Position numbers and translations under genes: made by a program. The notes below the pieces were generated by a model. The model was not told the origin of the DNA. It ran no database searches and saw only the letters and a program-made list of their open reading frames with translations. A stretch of DNA of 64,000 bases from Methanoculleus sp. UBA430 (GTDB lineage Archaea > Halobacteriota > Methanomicrobia > Methanomicrobiales > Methanoculleaceae). Shown here piece by piece: positions 16,071 through 24,742 of the stretch. Each line of letters begins with the position of its first letter. Position 1 is the first letter of the stretch. The stretch covers positions 241,338 through 305,337 of the forward strand of contig NZ_DAXW01000003.1 in assembly GCF_002506585.1 (NCBI RefSeq), in the 5' to 3' direction.

Positions 16071-16988
16071 TTATGGAACTGATTGACATCCGACTCCTAT
16101 AGACACCCAGTCCGAGGTACTAGAACTTCCATCAGTTGAACCATAGATATCACAACTGATCCAAGCATCAACAGAGTGTTTGGGTGGACTCAACGTAAGA
16201 TATGCCCAGATAACATTAGATTCAACGTATCCCGTATACCCGGTTTCCCGTACTGAATGTCCGAATTCACAACGATCAAAGTTAATCCCCTGAGACGTAT
16301 AAGTATTGTCCGATATGCCTAGAATTCTGTTGCCATAGTCATAAGTGAATGTCCCTTTAGTGTAAAGAGTTGCCTGGGTTATGGATAGATATATCCAGCT
16401 GTCCGTTCTTGTAACTTGGGCTTCATAAATTGATCTCGCGCCGAACTCTTCTGACCCCAGAGCCGAGAGATCGATTCGACTCAATTCATAGCTGACGGAA
16501 TAATTGCTACTCTGATTACCTACCGAGCAATCTTTGCAACTGTCTTCGAAATATTCTGTCTTTGAACCGATGACTACCGGGTCCACCCTGCTCTTGGATA
16601 CCTTACCCTGGCTATCGAGTAAACCATAAATATTCCCATCCATTCCATAGTAGAGGACGACTCTTTCTCTTTGTCCCTCCAGATATCCAATGATTTCTCT
16701 GATGCTTTCTCTCGATTCTGATCCGCGGATCAGGTCATCCACCCGGCCTCTCGCTTCGTTATATCTCTGCCATTGAGGACCCTCGTCTCTGGAAGGTTGC
16801 TCTATCCCCAACATGGTATAGATGTTCTTTTCAGTCTCCTGATTTTGAAGCAAAGGATTAGTTCTAGTTTGTTCTTCTGTACTCGCCGCAGGTACTATCG
16901 GCATTGCCATTGCCATCGCCATCATCACGCCCACCAGCATAACTGCCAGGAGCACGGAAAGCGCCCTCATTCCAATTTTTCCGTTCAT
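16071..16988 (-). CDS. Secreted protein of unknown function
   Basis: The 305-residue product has a long signal peptide (MNGKIGMRALSVLLAV onward to about residue 34, with a run of Met-Ala) and a mature region with five cysteines after the signal. Early residues (about 50-110) are helical and acidic, the rest strand-rich with many Ser, Thr and Tyr. No family recognised. The ATG at 16988 follows a GGAGG ribosome site. Its signal peptide and 70-base leader match the broken copy at 15-130. The composite promoter lies about 200 bases upstream. It is encoded in AT-rich DNA and is probably followed by the Yip1-like gene in one operon. Confidence 0.62.
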   Translation of the reverse strand: MNGKIGMRALSVLLAVMLVGVMMAMAMAMPIVPAASTEEQTRTNPLLQNQETEKNIYTMLGIEQPSRDEGPQWQRYNEARGRVDDLIRGSESRESIREIIGYLEGQRERVVLYYGMDGNIYGLLDSQGKVSKSRVDPVVIGSKTEYFEDSCKDCSVGNQSSNYSVSYELSRIDLSALGSEEFGARSIYEAQVTRTDSWIYLSITQATLYTKGTFTYDYGNRILGISDNTYTSQGINFDRCEFGHSVRETGYTGYVESNVIWAYLTLSPPKHSVDAWISCDIYGSTDGSSSTSDWVSIGVGCQSVP

Positions 16989-16996
16989 GCGTTTTT

Positions 16997-17019
16997 CCTC
17001 CAGTTCCTTTTCCCGGAGG
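16997..17019 (-). promoter_or_regulatory. Leader hairpin that could hide the ribosome site
   Basis: On the minus strand CCTCC (17019-17015) can pair with the ribosome site GGAGG (17001-16997) across a 13-base loop. A stronger hairpin of the same kind precedes the 55395 start. The leader as a whole aligns with that of the broken copy at 15-130. Pairing is only five bases, so this is tentative. Confidence 0.3.
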
Positions 17020-17181
17020 CAGGAGTGGCATACTTTCAAGTACCGAAAGAGCATACATCCAAATAGCCTCCGGGCTTGCGGGGCTCTATCATCCGGGGCG
17101 TCAACCGTGGATGGAGGGGCCCCACGAACTTTTGCGGACGCATCATCAAGGCGCCCACACAATGACATGGGTATGAGTTTA

Positions 17182-17213
17182 TTTATAAATTCTGTCCGAT
17201 TTCTTTACACGTC
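17182..17213 (-). promoter_or_regulatory. Composite surface-regulon promoter, copy 4
   Basis: Sense strand: GACGTGTAA (17213-17205), 8 bases, GACAGAA (17196-17190), directly followed by TTTATAAAT (17189-17181). It would start transcription near 17158, giving a leader of about 170 bases before the ATG at 16988. Confidence 0.75.
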
Positions 17214-17427
17214 CGGGAGCCGTTATCGGAACTGCCGAAAAAAAACTCCCCTCTTGGGTTAAAAGCACAGGAAATCATTTTTCTCGCGATGATGTGTGCA
17301 ACCATTTCCGTCCGGCACCTTCAAGAGATGCGATGAGGGACAGGACACTGGGAGAAGTTCCGCGGGTCATATCGGGTAGCGGGAAAAAGAGGGTTTACTC
17401 GCTCCGCCACAGAGACGAACCGAACAC

Positions 17428-18549
17428 CTACCTCCCAATCACCCGCACAAACCGCTCCCGGATCTCGGCCGGGGCGAGCGGGATATTCGGGACCGGTGCG
17501 TTCCCGGGTCTTAACACCACATGAATAAAGTTCGGCCCCCGCCCCCGGTCTTCCCATGCCTCCGCGAGTTCTTCTTCGTCCTGCACCTTGCACGTCTGCC
17601 GGATCCCGGCGGCACGGGCGAGGAATTCCATGTCGACCAGCCCAGAGGCCGGGGTGGGCTGGTTCCCCGTGCTCCCGAAGGCCCCGTTGTCCAGGCAGAC
17701 GATCGTGAGGTTCTCCGGTGCCTCCGCCGCCACCACCGGGAGGACGGCGGTCCCGAGCAGGCTCCCGTCGCCGTCGAGGACCACGACGTCTCTATCCGTC
17801 GCAAGCGAGAGCCCGAGGCCGATCGGCGTCGCCTGGGTGTAGCTCCCAAGCATGTAGAAGTTCAGGTCCCGGTCGCGAGCCGCGTAGAGCTCCTTTGATG
17901 GGACACCGATGTTCGCGACGACCGCCTCCCCGTCGAGGATATTGGCGATAGCCCGGATCGCGTCGTTCCGGGTCATCGCCGGGTCGCGGAACGTCCGCCG
18001 GTAGTCCACCGCCGACTCCCTGGCCCGGGCCGGGACGACCTGCTCCGCCGGGCAGGCCTCCTCTGCCCCTTCCCAGAACGAGGGGAGGATCAGGCCCACA
18101 TGCGGCCGCATAGAATCGTAGGCGTCCCGGACGACCTCATCGATCAACTCCTCATCCCCGGGACTGCGGATGACGGTATACGGAATCCCAAGCGCACGGA
18201 GCACCTCCGGGACCGCCCGGTTGAACGGCACCTGGGCCGGGATCGCCTCCCGGTAGACCCCACGCCAGCTCGCGAGGATCGGGAGGGGGAGGCCGAAGGT
18301 GACGGTGAGCGACATGATGGCGTTTAAGGAGTTCCCGAGCCCCGAACTCTGCATATGGAGCACCGGCCGCCCCCCGGCCATCGCGAGCCCGGCGCAGATC
18401 CCGATGCCGTCCTCCTCCCGGGTCAGGTTGACCGCCCGGAACCGCTCCGGGATCAGGGCGCAGAACTCCTGCGTCCGGTCGCAGGGAAGCGACGCCACGG
18501 TATCGACCCCGAGGGCGGCGAGCCGGTCGAGGACACAGCCCTCACGCAC
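17428..18549 (-). CDS. comDE: Sulfopyruvate decarboxylase, fused alpha and beta subunits
   Basis: The 373-residue enzyme carries both halves of the thiamine-diphosphate decarboxylase that turns sulfopyruvate into sulfoacetaldehyde in coenzyme M synthesis. The N-terminal ComD-like half (about 1-165) has LTREEDGIGICAGLAMAGG; the C-terminal ComE-like half (about 190-373) has the ThDP-binding GDGSLLG followed by CLDNGAFGSTGNQPTP. In Methanocaldococcus the halves are separate genes. The start is taken as GTG 18549, inside the stop region of the cysteate synthase gene (8-base overlap); the open frame runs further up but that part reads as antisense of the neighbour. Confidence 0.85.
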   Translation of the reverse strand: MREGCVLDRLAALGVDTVASLPCDRTQEFCALIPERFRAVNLTREEDGIGICAGLAMAGGRPVLHMQSSGLGNSLNAIMSLTVTFGLPLPILASWRGVYREAIPAQVPFNRAVPEVLRALGIPYTVIRSPGDEELIDEVVRDAYDSMRPHVGLILPSFWEGAEEACPAEQVVPARARESAVDYRRTFRDPAMTRNDAIRAIANILDGEAVVANIGVPSKELYAARDRDLNFYMLGSYTQATPIGLGLSLATDRDVVVLDGDGSLLGTAVLPVVAAEAPENLTIVCLDNGAFGSTGNQPTPASGLVDMEFLARAAGIRQTCKVQDEEELAEAWEDRGRGPNFIHVVLRPGNAPVPNIPLAPAEIRERFVRVIGR

Positions 18550-19840
18550 GGATTGCCACCCCCTGCTCCGCGAACCAGGCTCTGACGGCATCCCGGACAT
18601 CCCCCTCGAATGCCTCCCCGGCCCGGACCCGGAGGTACGGCTCGACCGGGTAGCGGTCGAGTTCTTCTGCTGCACGCTCGTAACCCCCGCCGGTCACGTT
18701 CAGGAGGATGTGGTCATCCGGGCCGACGAGCCCCTCCTCCACCGCCCGGACGAGTGAGGCGACCGCGACGGCGGCGGCCGGGTCGAGGTCGATCCCCTCG
18801 GTATCGGCAAAGAGCCGCCTGGCACTCTGGGCTTCGTCGTTTGCGACCGCATACATCCTCCCGCCGGAGGCCGCGAGGGCGTCGTAGACCCCGCCGCGGA
18901 TTCCCCAGGGCGGGTGGCGGTTCGTGAGCACACTGGCGGAGACCCGGGCGATCGAGGATTCGGCGTCAGGCATATCCTCTGCAGGAACAATCTCCCGCCT
19001 CCCCGCCCCCCAGGCCCGGACCATCGGGACGAAGGGGAGGTTCTGGGAGAGGTGGAGTTCCGGGAGGCGGGAACCGAACCGGCCGTCGGCGATGAGCCGC
19101 TCCGCCGCTTCCCACGCGGCGATCCCCCCGGTCCCGCTCCCGACCGCCTGGAAGTAGTAGTCCGGGAGCCTCCCGGCGGCGAGAGCCCCATCGAGCATCA
19201 CCGTCCCCATCCCGTCCCGTCGGGCGACGTTCTTTGCCCCGCCCTCCGGGACGATCCCCGGGAGCGAGCAGACCTCCCGCCCGAACGCGATGGAATCCGA
19301 GTAGTCCCCGTCCACCGTGATGAGGCAGACGTTCGGGGATGGAACCGTCGTCCAGAGCCGGCCGGCGGCGGATGCCGGGACCACCACCACGACCGGGGCC
19401 CCGGTCAGGGCCGAGGCCTGGCAGAACGCCCGCCCGGTGTTCCCCGCCGACGAGACCTGGATGACCCCGGCTCCCTTCTCCCGGAGACGGAGGAGCGTCG
19501 GTTGCGCCTCGAGTTCCTTGAACGAACAGGTCTCCATCCGCCCGCCCCGCTCGGGCCAGTAGCCGGAGAAGGTGACGGTGAGGTGGGAGAGGCCGAGTTC
19601 CCGGGCGAGGGCGACGCTACCGTAGGAGACCGGGCCGGCATCGATCCGGAGGTGGCCCTCGACCGGGAGCCACTCGATGTAACGGAAGATCCCGGGGAGG
19701 TCACGAAGGACGAGCCGGCGCTCCGCGTAGACCGTCCGGAGGAGAGCGTCGCACCCCGACGGGCAGTCGAGGGTGTAGCGGTCGGGAAACGGCCTGCCGC
19801 ACCCCGGGCACTGGAGGAGGTACTTCTCCCTCACCGCCAC
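18542..19840 (-). CDS. Cysteate synthase (threonine synthase-like, PLP)
   Basis: A 432-residue fold-type II PLP enzyme related to threonine synthase. An N-terminal zinc-ribbon-like CPGCGRPFPDRYTLDC (10-25) is followed by the PLP lysine region TCSFKELEAQ (about 104-113) and AGNTGRAF. In Methanosarcina, cysteate synthase makes L-cysteate from O-phosphoserine and sulfite as the first step of coenzyme M synthesis in organisms without ComABC. Overlap with comDE strongly supports this assignment over a true threonine synthase. It also overlaps the sulfurtransferase gene upstream by 10 bases. Confidence 0.85.
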   Translation of the reverse strand: MAVREKYLLQCPGCGRPFPDRYTLDCPSGCDALLRTVYAERRLVLRDLPGIFRYIEWLPVEGHLRIDAGPVSYGSVALARELGLSHLTVTFSGYWPERGGRMETCSFKELEAQPTLLRLREKGAGVIQVSSAGNTGRAFCQASALTGAPVVVVVPASAAGRLWTTVPSPNVCLITVDGDYSDSIAFGREVCSLPGIVPEGGAKNVARRDGMGTVMLDGALAAGRLPDYYFQAVGSGTGGIAAWEAAERLIADGRFGSRLPELHLSQNLPFVPMVRAWGAGRREIVPAEDMPDAESSIARVSASVLTNRHPPWGIRGGVYDALAASGGRMYAVANDEAQSARRLFADTEGIDLDPAAAVAVASLVRAVEEGLVGPDDHILLNVTGGGYERAAEELDRYPVEPYLRVRAGEAFEGDVRDAVRAWFAEQGVAIRA

Positions 19841-21072
19841 CCGCCCCCGGTGAAGGTGAACCGACCGTCGAGGATCATCTCTTTTATGTCCCGGCAGAGG
19901 TCTTCCGCGAGCGTCCGGCCGGACTGGCGGAGCGTGATCGGGACCTTCCGGCCCCGGACCCGGAGCGACCCTTCCCCGGCCTCAAGCGCGTCGTTTTGGC
20001 AGGCGGCAAGACAGGCGGTGCAGGCGAGGCAGCGGTCGCGGTCGATCCCGGTCTCGCGGTTAAACGCGCCCGTCGGGCAGATCGCGGCCGCAGCACAGGC
20101 CGAGCACCCCTCGCACCATTCGGGGTGGTAGGTCACCTCCCGGTCGGGCTGCTGCCAGACGTCGGCGTAGGTCGCCTCGTCGAGGACGGTCCGGGTGTTG
20201 ATGTCGGCGACCGGAAGCGGGATATCCTCGTCGAGGACGCGGAGGGCAGCGACCTGCCGGTCGTCGAGGACCGGGATCGCGACGCCGAGGCTCGTGATGC
20301 ACTCGGGCCCGGCAGAGGTCTTAAAGCCCCCCATATAGCGGGGCTGCATCCCCGTCATATCGGCGATGACCGTGAGGTTCGGCCGCGCCGGGGTGCTCCG
20401 GGTCCCCTCCCCGGTCACGATCCCGGCCGAGCCGTTCAGGAAGACCGGGGTTCCGTCCCGGATCGTGAGCCTCGCCGGGTCGTTCTGGAGGGGGTTGATC
20501 TCGCCGCACCCGCTGACCGATGCCTCCCGGCAGGGCCCCTCCAGCCCCGTGACCGAGAAGATCGTCGTCACCCGGGTCGGCCGGGTGTTGACGTAGGCGG
20601 TGTAATTCTTGAAGGCGCTCCGGGTGGTGAAGAGCCGGGCGTAGGCGAAGTCGTCGAGGGTCACCCGCGCCTCGATCGAGCGGTCGGCGGCCTCCACCAG
20701 CACCTCGATCTCGCGGCCCTCGACGATATCGCGAAAGAGATGGCCGCCCCCGTAGCCCGCCCCGGCGTGGGCGGTCCCGGAGACGATCAGGTCAAGCAGC
20801 CCCAACCGCTCGTTCGGGCAGGGGCCGGGCATGCAGGGGACACCGTTCAGCCAGGCCCGCTCCGCCCGCTCGAACGTCCCCGGCGCCGCTACCGGGACCG
20901 AGAGGATCGCCGCGGTCCCCGACATCACCCCGCATGTCCCCGTGGTGACCACGTCCACGTCTGCTGCCGTGATCTCCGCACCCTCGCGGATGAGGTGCTT
21001 GAACTCCGCTGCGGTGTAGACAACCGCGGTGCCGTTCCGGATTCTCTCGTCGATCTCTGCCAGTGTCTTCAT
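19831..21072 (-). CDS. L-aspartate semialdehyde sulfurtransferase (DUF39) with ferredoxin domain
   Basis: A 413-residue protein with the DUF39 domain (HcyBio family, about 1-320), including TTGTCGVMSGTAAI near 47-60 and SGCGEINPLQNDP near 185-197, with cysteines thought to carry sulfur. The C-terminal 80 residues hold two 4Fe-4S motifs (CEGCSACAAAAICP and CLACTACLAACQ). In Methanosarcina MA1821 (DUF39) works with the ferredoxin MA1822 to make homocysteine from aspartate semialdehyde and sulfide; here both functions are in one chain. The ATG at 21072 is preferred to 21114. It is the first gene of a three-gene sulfur operon. Confidence 0.85.
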   Translation of the reverse strand: MKTLAEIDERIRNGTAVVYTAAEFKHLIREGAEITAADVDVVTTGTCGVMSGTAAILSVPVAAPGTFERAERAWLNGVPCMPGPCPNERLGLLDLIVSGTAHAGAGYGGGHLFRDIVEGREIEVLVEAADRSIEARVTLDDFAYARLFTTRSAFKNYTAYVNTRPTRVTTIFSVTGLEGPCREASVSGCGEINPLQNDPARLTIRDGTPVFLNGSAGIVTGEGTRSTPARPNLTVIADMTGMQPRYMGGFKTSAGPECITSLGVAIPVLDDRQVAALRVLDEDIPLPVADINTRTVLDEATYADVWQQPDREVTYHPEWCEGCSACAAAAICPTGAFNRETGIDRDRCLACTACLAACQNDALEAGEGSLRVRGRKVPITLRQSGRTLAEDLCRDIKEMILDGRFTFTGGGWR

Positions 21073-21313
21073 AATAATCTTATTCCTCCACCTGCATGCA
21101 CCGGGCCCTGTCACGCCGGAGCTCGCCCTGCATTACCAGGCAACTCCGTCAAACAGGCGGTGTAATAGGCCTCAACGTCCTTAAACCCTCTGTCCCGCGA
21201 GGTTCCCCACCCGGTTGACCGGGATTATCAGGAGATCCGCGGTTGGCCACTATAGCAGATCTCTTGACCATATGAGGAAAAAGTTATCTTGAGAATCCTA
21301 CTACAGTAGAGTA

Positions 21314-21799
21314 ATGCTCTCACGAAGAATCTTTGAGACCGAGTTTGCCGAGGCGCTCCAGGAGGAGCTCGCCCGCCAGGACATGAGCATCCGCGAACTC
21401 GCGGAGCGGGCCGGGATTCCGCCCGCAACCCTCTACAAACTCACGTCGGGGAGGGCGGACCCGCGCCTCTCGACCGTCCGGCGGATCGTCAACGTCCTCG
21501 AGCCGCGGGAGAAGAGTTTCATCGCGGTGATCGCGGCCCGGTTCCTGCTCGACGATATCGATAACCGGGATCTGCCCATCGGTGAAAAGAAATACCATAT
21601 CCGGGGCTACCCGGCGGACTCGCTCGAGGAGTGCATCGCCGCCGCGGCACGGGCGGAGAAGGAGGGAGCGCTCGGGATCGTCTGCGCCCCCATCCTCGCG
21701 TCGATCGTGGAGAAGATCGTCGACTGCCCGGTGGCGATCATCAAGCCGCAACAGCAGACGATTATTGAAGCGATCGAGACGATAGCAAAGAGGGTTTAG
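21314..21799 (+). CDS. XRE-type transcriptional regulator
   Basis: A 161-residue protein with an N-terminal helix-turn-helix (about 10-65: ELARQDMSIRELAERAGIPP, TLYKLTSGRADPRLSTVRRIV) and a C-terminal domain (about 85-161: a GYPADSLEECIAAAARAEKEG helix then VCAPILASIVEKIVDCPVAIIKP) that looks ligand-binding. It is divergent from the DUF39 sulfurtransferase operon with 241 bases between starts, so regulation of sulfur amino acid or coenzyme M genes is plausible but inferred. Possible TATA-like sequence near 21275-21285. Confidence 0.8.
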   Translation: MLSRRIFETEFAEALQEELARQDMSIRELAERAGIPPATLYKLTSGRADPRLSTVRRIVNVLEPREKSFIAVIAARFLLDDIDNRDLPIGEKKYHIRGYPADSLEECIAAAARAEKEGALGIVCAPILASIVEKIVDCPVAIIKPQQQTIIEAIETIAKRV

Positions 21800-21863
21800 G
21801 GTTCTGTGGAAATCCCCCCTCTCCGGGTCATATTATCGGGTAGCATGGAGCACCCCTGCAGCC

Positions 21864-22622
21864 CTACTTCTTTGCACGCCAAAAAATCCATACTGCCCCG
21901 AGAGTCCCAAGGAGCCCGGCCGCGGGACCGAACCCCGGCACCGTCCGGGGCAGTGGCTCCAGTTCCAGGTCGAGCGTGTTTGTTGGGTTCTCGAAGGTGA
22001 TCCCCTGTCGGAGGGGGACGTAGCCCTCCTTCTCGACCGTGACAGTCTGCCGGTAGCCGGGGGTGTCTACCAGGTAGGCGCCGTCCTCACCGGTCGTGGC
22101 CGTCGCCGCGAGGGGTTCGTCGTCGAGCGTAAGCACCGACTCGAACCGCACCGATGCACCGGGGATCAGATTGCCGCCGGTGTCCGTCACCCTGCCCGAG
22201 ACGGTGATCAACGGCGACGGCGGGATGCCGATGCAGACGGTCAGGTTCACGGTCTTCTCGGCCCGGCGCCCGTAGTTGTCCGTTGCCACGACGGTGATCG
22301 CGTTCTTCCCGGCCAGGACCGGCACAGAACAGGCGAACTCAGTCCCGTTTCCGCACGAGACCTCCTCTGTTCCGCTCCGCACAACCACGTTGTGCAGACC
22401 TGCAGGGGCGTGGACCTCCCCGACGACGGCGACGTGCGGCGGCACGACGTCGATCCAGCCCTCCGCACCCTCGATCGGGGAGGTGATGGTGATGACGATC
22501 GTCTCGTTCACCCTCGGTGCCGGGATCGTGTGCTGATCGATACCTGCGCTTGCTACCGGGATTGTCGCGAGGAGCAGCGCGAAGAGGAGAAGGATTGCCA
22601 CCGATCGGGTCAATTCTTTCAT
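21864..22622 (-). CDS. Secreted PGF-CTERM surface protein with carboxypeptidase-regulatory-like domain
   Basis: A 252-residue exported protein: signal peptide (about 1-26), an Ig-like beta domain (about 40-130), a CarboxypepD_reg-like domain (about 142-220: SGRVTDTGGNLIPGASVRFES, then GEDGAYLVDTPGYRQTV) and a C-terminal tripartite sorting tail, PGFGPAAGLLG plus hydrophobic helix plus RAKK. That tail is the PGF-CTERM signal that archaeosortase A cuts when it attaches surface proteins to a lipid. Its ATG overlaps the stop of the 22619-23533 gene by 4 bases, so the two are translationally coupled. Confidence 0.78.
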   Translation of the reverse strand: MKELTRSVAILLLFALLLATIPVASAGIDQHTIPAPRVNETIVITITSPIEGAEGWIDVVPPHVAVVGEVHAPAGLHNVVVRSGTEEVSCGNGTEFACSVPVLAGKNAITVVATDNYGRRAEKTVNLTVCIGIPPSPLITVSGRVTDTGGNLIPGASVRFESVLTLDDEPLAATATTGEDGAYLVDTPGYRQTVTVEKEGYVPLRQGITFENPTNTLDLELEPLPRTVPGFGPAAGLLGTLGAVWIFWRAKK

Positions 22623-23533
22623 GCCCCTCCTTCCAACCCATCCCTCGCGGCGGCGACGTACGCGACGTACGGCTCCGGAGCGCCGTCCCGGACTGCGGTC
22701 CCAGAGAACGCGTAGACCGGCCGGACCGTATCCTGCACGACACCGCGAGGCTCCATCCAGTAGCCGAGCGAGACGTTCTCGATCGTGACGCGGTCGTAGG
22801 CCGCACTTGCCGAAGGGCGGACGATCCGTGATGCGAGGAGGTCCGCATACGCCTCCTCCGGCAACCTTAAAGCGATATCTCCGGCCGGCTCCACCTCCCG
22901 CCAGGTCTTCACGAGCCCGACGACATCGCCGCCGTCGCCCAGGATGACCGCGAACTCGTCGCCGTAGACCGGCAGCCCGTCGAGCGACCGGCCGAACCGG
23001 GCGGCGATTGTCACATCGTACGATGCCTCAGGTTCACCGTCACCTGAACTCCAGACCTCGTGCCTCTGGTTCACCCCGATCTCCACGACCCGGGCGTCCG
23101 GCGAATGCATCCCGGTCTTCTCCAGGAATGCAAGAACAATCTCCTCCGCCTCCGCATCCGTCGGGAGGTCCGGCTGCCGGGTCACCTCGGCCGGCAGCTC
23201 ACGGTCGGGGATGCGGTAAACCACCCCACCGGAATGCGCATACACCGAGAGCCACGCCTCAGGGTCCTTTTTAGTGTCGACGAGGCAAAACTCCCCGGAT
23301 CTCTCGCTCAACTCCCCGGAGAGCCCGAACCGGCCCGCGATCTCACGGACTTCTTCCCCGGTGACGGTGATGGGGACGACCCGGTAGAGCGTACAGGAGT
23401 CAGGAACCTCCGGGAACCCGGCAACGAGAGCATACTGACCTCCACCCGCATTCGCCGAACCGAGAACCAGTATGCAGCCGGCCGCGATCGCCACGGTGAG
23501 ACAGACAAGTGTACCGATCTGCAGGCCCCTCAT
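22619..23533 (-). CDS. Secreted PepSY-like protein, distant member of the 49-54 kb family
   Basis: The 304-residue product has a signal peptide (about 1-29) and shares the plan of the five tandem paralogues at 49021-53890: a Val/Thr-x-x-Glu-Glu-Val helix with AGRFGLSGELSE near 55-75, LPTDAEAEEIVLAFLEKTGMHSPDA near 124-148, then LPVYGDEFAVILGDGGDVVGLVKTWREVEP near 188-217 and LPEEAYADLLASR near 224-236. These are PepSY-like helix and sheet units. It sits 3 bases after the lipoprotein-like gene and overlaps the PGF-CTERM gene. PepSY assignment is by eye. Confidence 0.65.
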   Translation of the reverse strand: MRGLQIGTLVCLTVAIAAGCILVLGSANAGGGQYALVAGFPEVPDSCTLYRVVPITVTGEEVREIAGRFGLSGELSERSGEFCLVDTKKDPEAWLSVYAHSGGVVYRIPDRELPAEVTRQPDLPTDAEAEEIVLAFLEKTGMHSPDARVVEIGVNQRHEVWSSGDGEPEASYDVTIAARFGRSLDGLPVYGDEFAVILGDGGDVVGLVKTWREVEPAGDIALRLPEEAYADLLASRIVRPSASAAYDRVTIENVSLGYWMEPRGVVQDTVRPVYAFSGTAVRDGAPEPYVAYVAAARDGLEGGA

Positions 23534-23536
23534 CGC

Positions 23537-23911
23537 TCAGTTCCCGTGGTTGAATATCCGGGCGGTGATTGCCTGAATGGTACGCTGCGTCGAGTAGAAC
23601 CGGTTCCACTCAATGCGACCATCCTCCGCGATCTTGAGCAGCAGAGCCTGCTCGTCGCTTTCCGGAGATTGTTTGACTGACCCCCCGACAGACAGGCCGC
23701 CATCCGAAACCGGCAAAAGAATGGTGCCGTATTCGTCGCTCCCTTCATCAAAGACAGTGTGCCGGACCTCGATACCGGCAGCATCGGTTCGGGTGACGGT
23801 GAGATTATGGCAGTCGGCGACAGTGTCGCTTGAGAGGCATCCCAACACGGCAGTGAGGATGATGAGAGAGAAAAGAGCAAGAGAGATCGCCCTGTTACGG
23901 GCTTTCTGAGT
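23537..23911 (-). pseudogene. Lipoprotein-like gene without a recognisable start codon
   Basis: The open frame contains a convincing lipoprotein signal: SLALFSLIILTAVLGC, with the lipobox cysteine codon at 23839-23837, then a strand-rich 100-residue domain ending FNHGN. However, between the upstream stop (23914-23912) and the hydrophobic core there is no ATG, GTG or TTG. A GTG at 23848 would give only VLGC and lose the signal peptide. Either the start codon was mutated, or a frameshift separates it from an ATG in another frame upstream, or a rare start codon is used. It belongs to the 24641-21864 operon. Confidence 0.45.
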
Positions 23912-23966
23912 TTAACTATCAATATACATACGTTTCGATCGAGATGTTCTCTTCCAGAGCTGCCCA

Positions 23967-24641
23967 TCAAAACGCGATACCCCCGGCAATAACATGGTAT
24001 TCGGCCGGAACCAGGACAAATCCGGACGTTGTTCCGGGGACGGTCGCATGCACCGTTGTCGTCCAGGTATCCTCCTTTATCAGGTGTTTCATGCCCCCGC
24101 CGCCCCGGTAACTGAGGTCGAACGAGACCACCGCTGCATCCTCCGACGGCGGGACGAAGCCGTCGAGGAAGACGACCGTGGTGTAGGTGCCCCCCGATCC
24201 CCGGGTGAACTCGGCGACGCTCGCGTTCTCAGGGGTCCCGAGGACCGGCACGAGCAGCCGCGGCTCTTCTTTCGTCTCGAACTCGCCGGTCGGTCTGAAG
24301 ATATCCTGCGCGTAGTCTTCCGTCGTCGTGAACGCGATCATCTTCCCGTACTGCGTCTCCCGGATCGCCGTCCGCCACCCGGCGGGCTGGAGAACGCTGG
24401 ACGACTCGAAGATCACCAGCTCGCCCTTCGCGTTCGCCGGAACCGGGATCATGACCGTGGCGGTGCCGTTTACGGCAAGATCGGAGAGACCGGTGATCCT
24501 GATCTCGTAGGAATCGTTCGGCATGGTCGTCTCGACGAACCCGACAGCAAGAAAGAGCAGGAGGACCACCGCAGCGAGGATGGTAACCGCTATCAGCAGG
24601 TTCAGCAGAGTTTTTTTGGTATTGGTATATTTTTCGTCCAT
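23967..24641 (-). CDS. Membrane-anchored extracellular protein, paralogue of 6231-6947
   Basis: The 224-residue product has one membrane helix (about 12-38) and an extracellular beta-rich domain matching the 6231-6947 protein: ITGLSDLAVNGTATVMIPVP, RETQYGKMIAFT, EPRLLVPVLGTPENASVAEF and a shared C-terminus FVLVPAEYHVIAGGI. It heads a minus-strand run of four genes (this gene, the lipoprotein-like ORF, the PepSY-like gene and the PGF-CTERM gene). The composite promoter is 68 bases upstream. Function unknown. Confidence 0.7.
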   Translation of the reverse strand: MDEKYTNTKKTLLNLLIAVTILAAVVLLLFLAVGFVETTMPNDSYEIRITGLSDLAVNGTATVMIPVPANAKGELVIFESSSVLQPAGWRTAIRETQYGKMIAFTTTEDYAQDIFRPTGEFETKEEPRLLVPVLGTPENASVAEFTRGSGGTYTTVVFLDGFVPPSEDAAVVSFDLSYRGGGGMKHLIKEDTWTTTVHATVPGTTSGFVLVPAEYHVIAGGIAF

Positions 24642-24708
24642 CTCCTCACCATCGCCCGGCCGGGTGGGGCCGCCTTCCGGATCGATGCATGAGAAGTCAA
24701 CGTTCCCC

Positions 24709-24742
24709 TATAAACGATTTCTGTCACGATCCTCTACACGTC
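24709..24742 (-). promoter_or_regulatory. Composite surface-regulon promoter, copy 5
   Basis: Sense strand: GACGTGTAG (24742-24734), 8 bases, GACAGAA (24725-24719), then GTTTATAG (24715-24708). It drives the 24641-21864 operon with a leader of about 45 bases. Confidence 0.75.

Noticed and set aside
18914..21165. Long plus-strand frames opposite the cysteate synthase and DUF39 genes
   Set aside because: Antisense shadows; the minus-strand genes have clear family motifs and overlapping operon structure.
23530..23970. 146-codon minus-strand frame starting MMGSSG that covers the lipoprotein-like ORF
   Set aside because: Its sequence becomes Ser/Arg-rich and out of frame with the clear lipobox signal; it may only supply the lost start after a frameshift.
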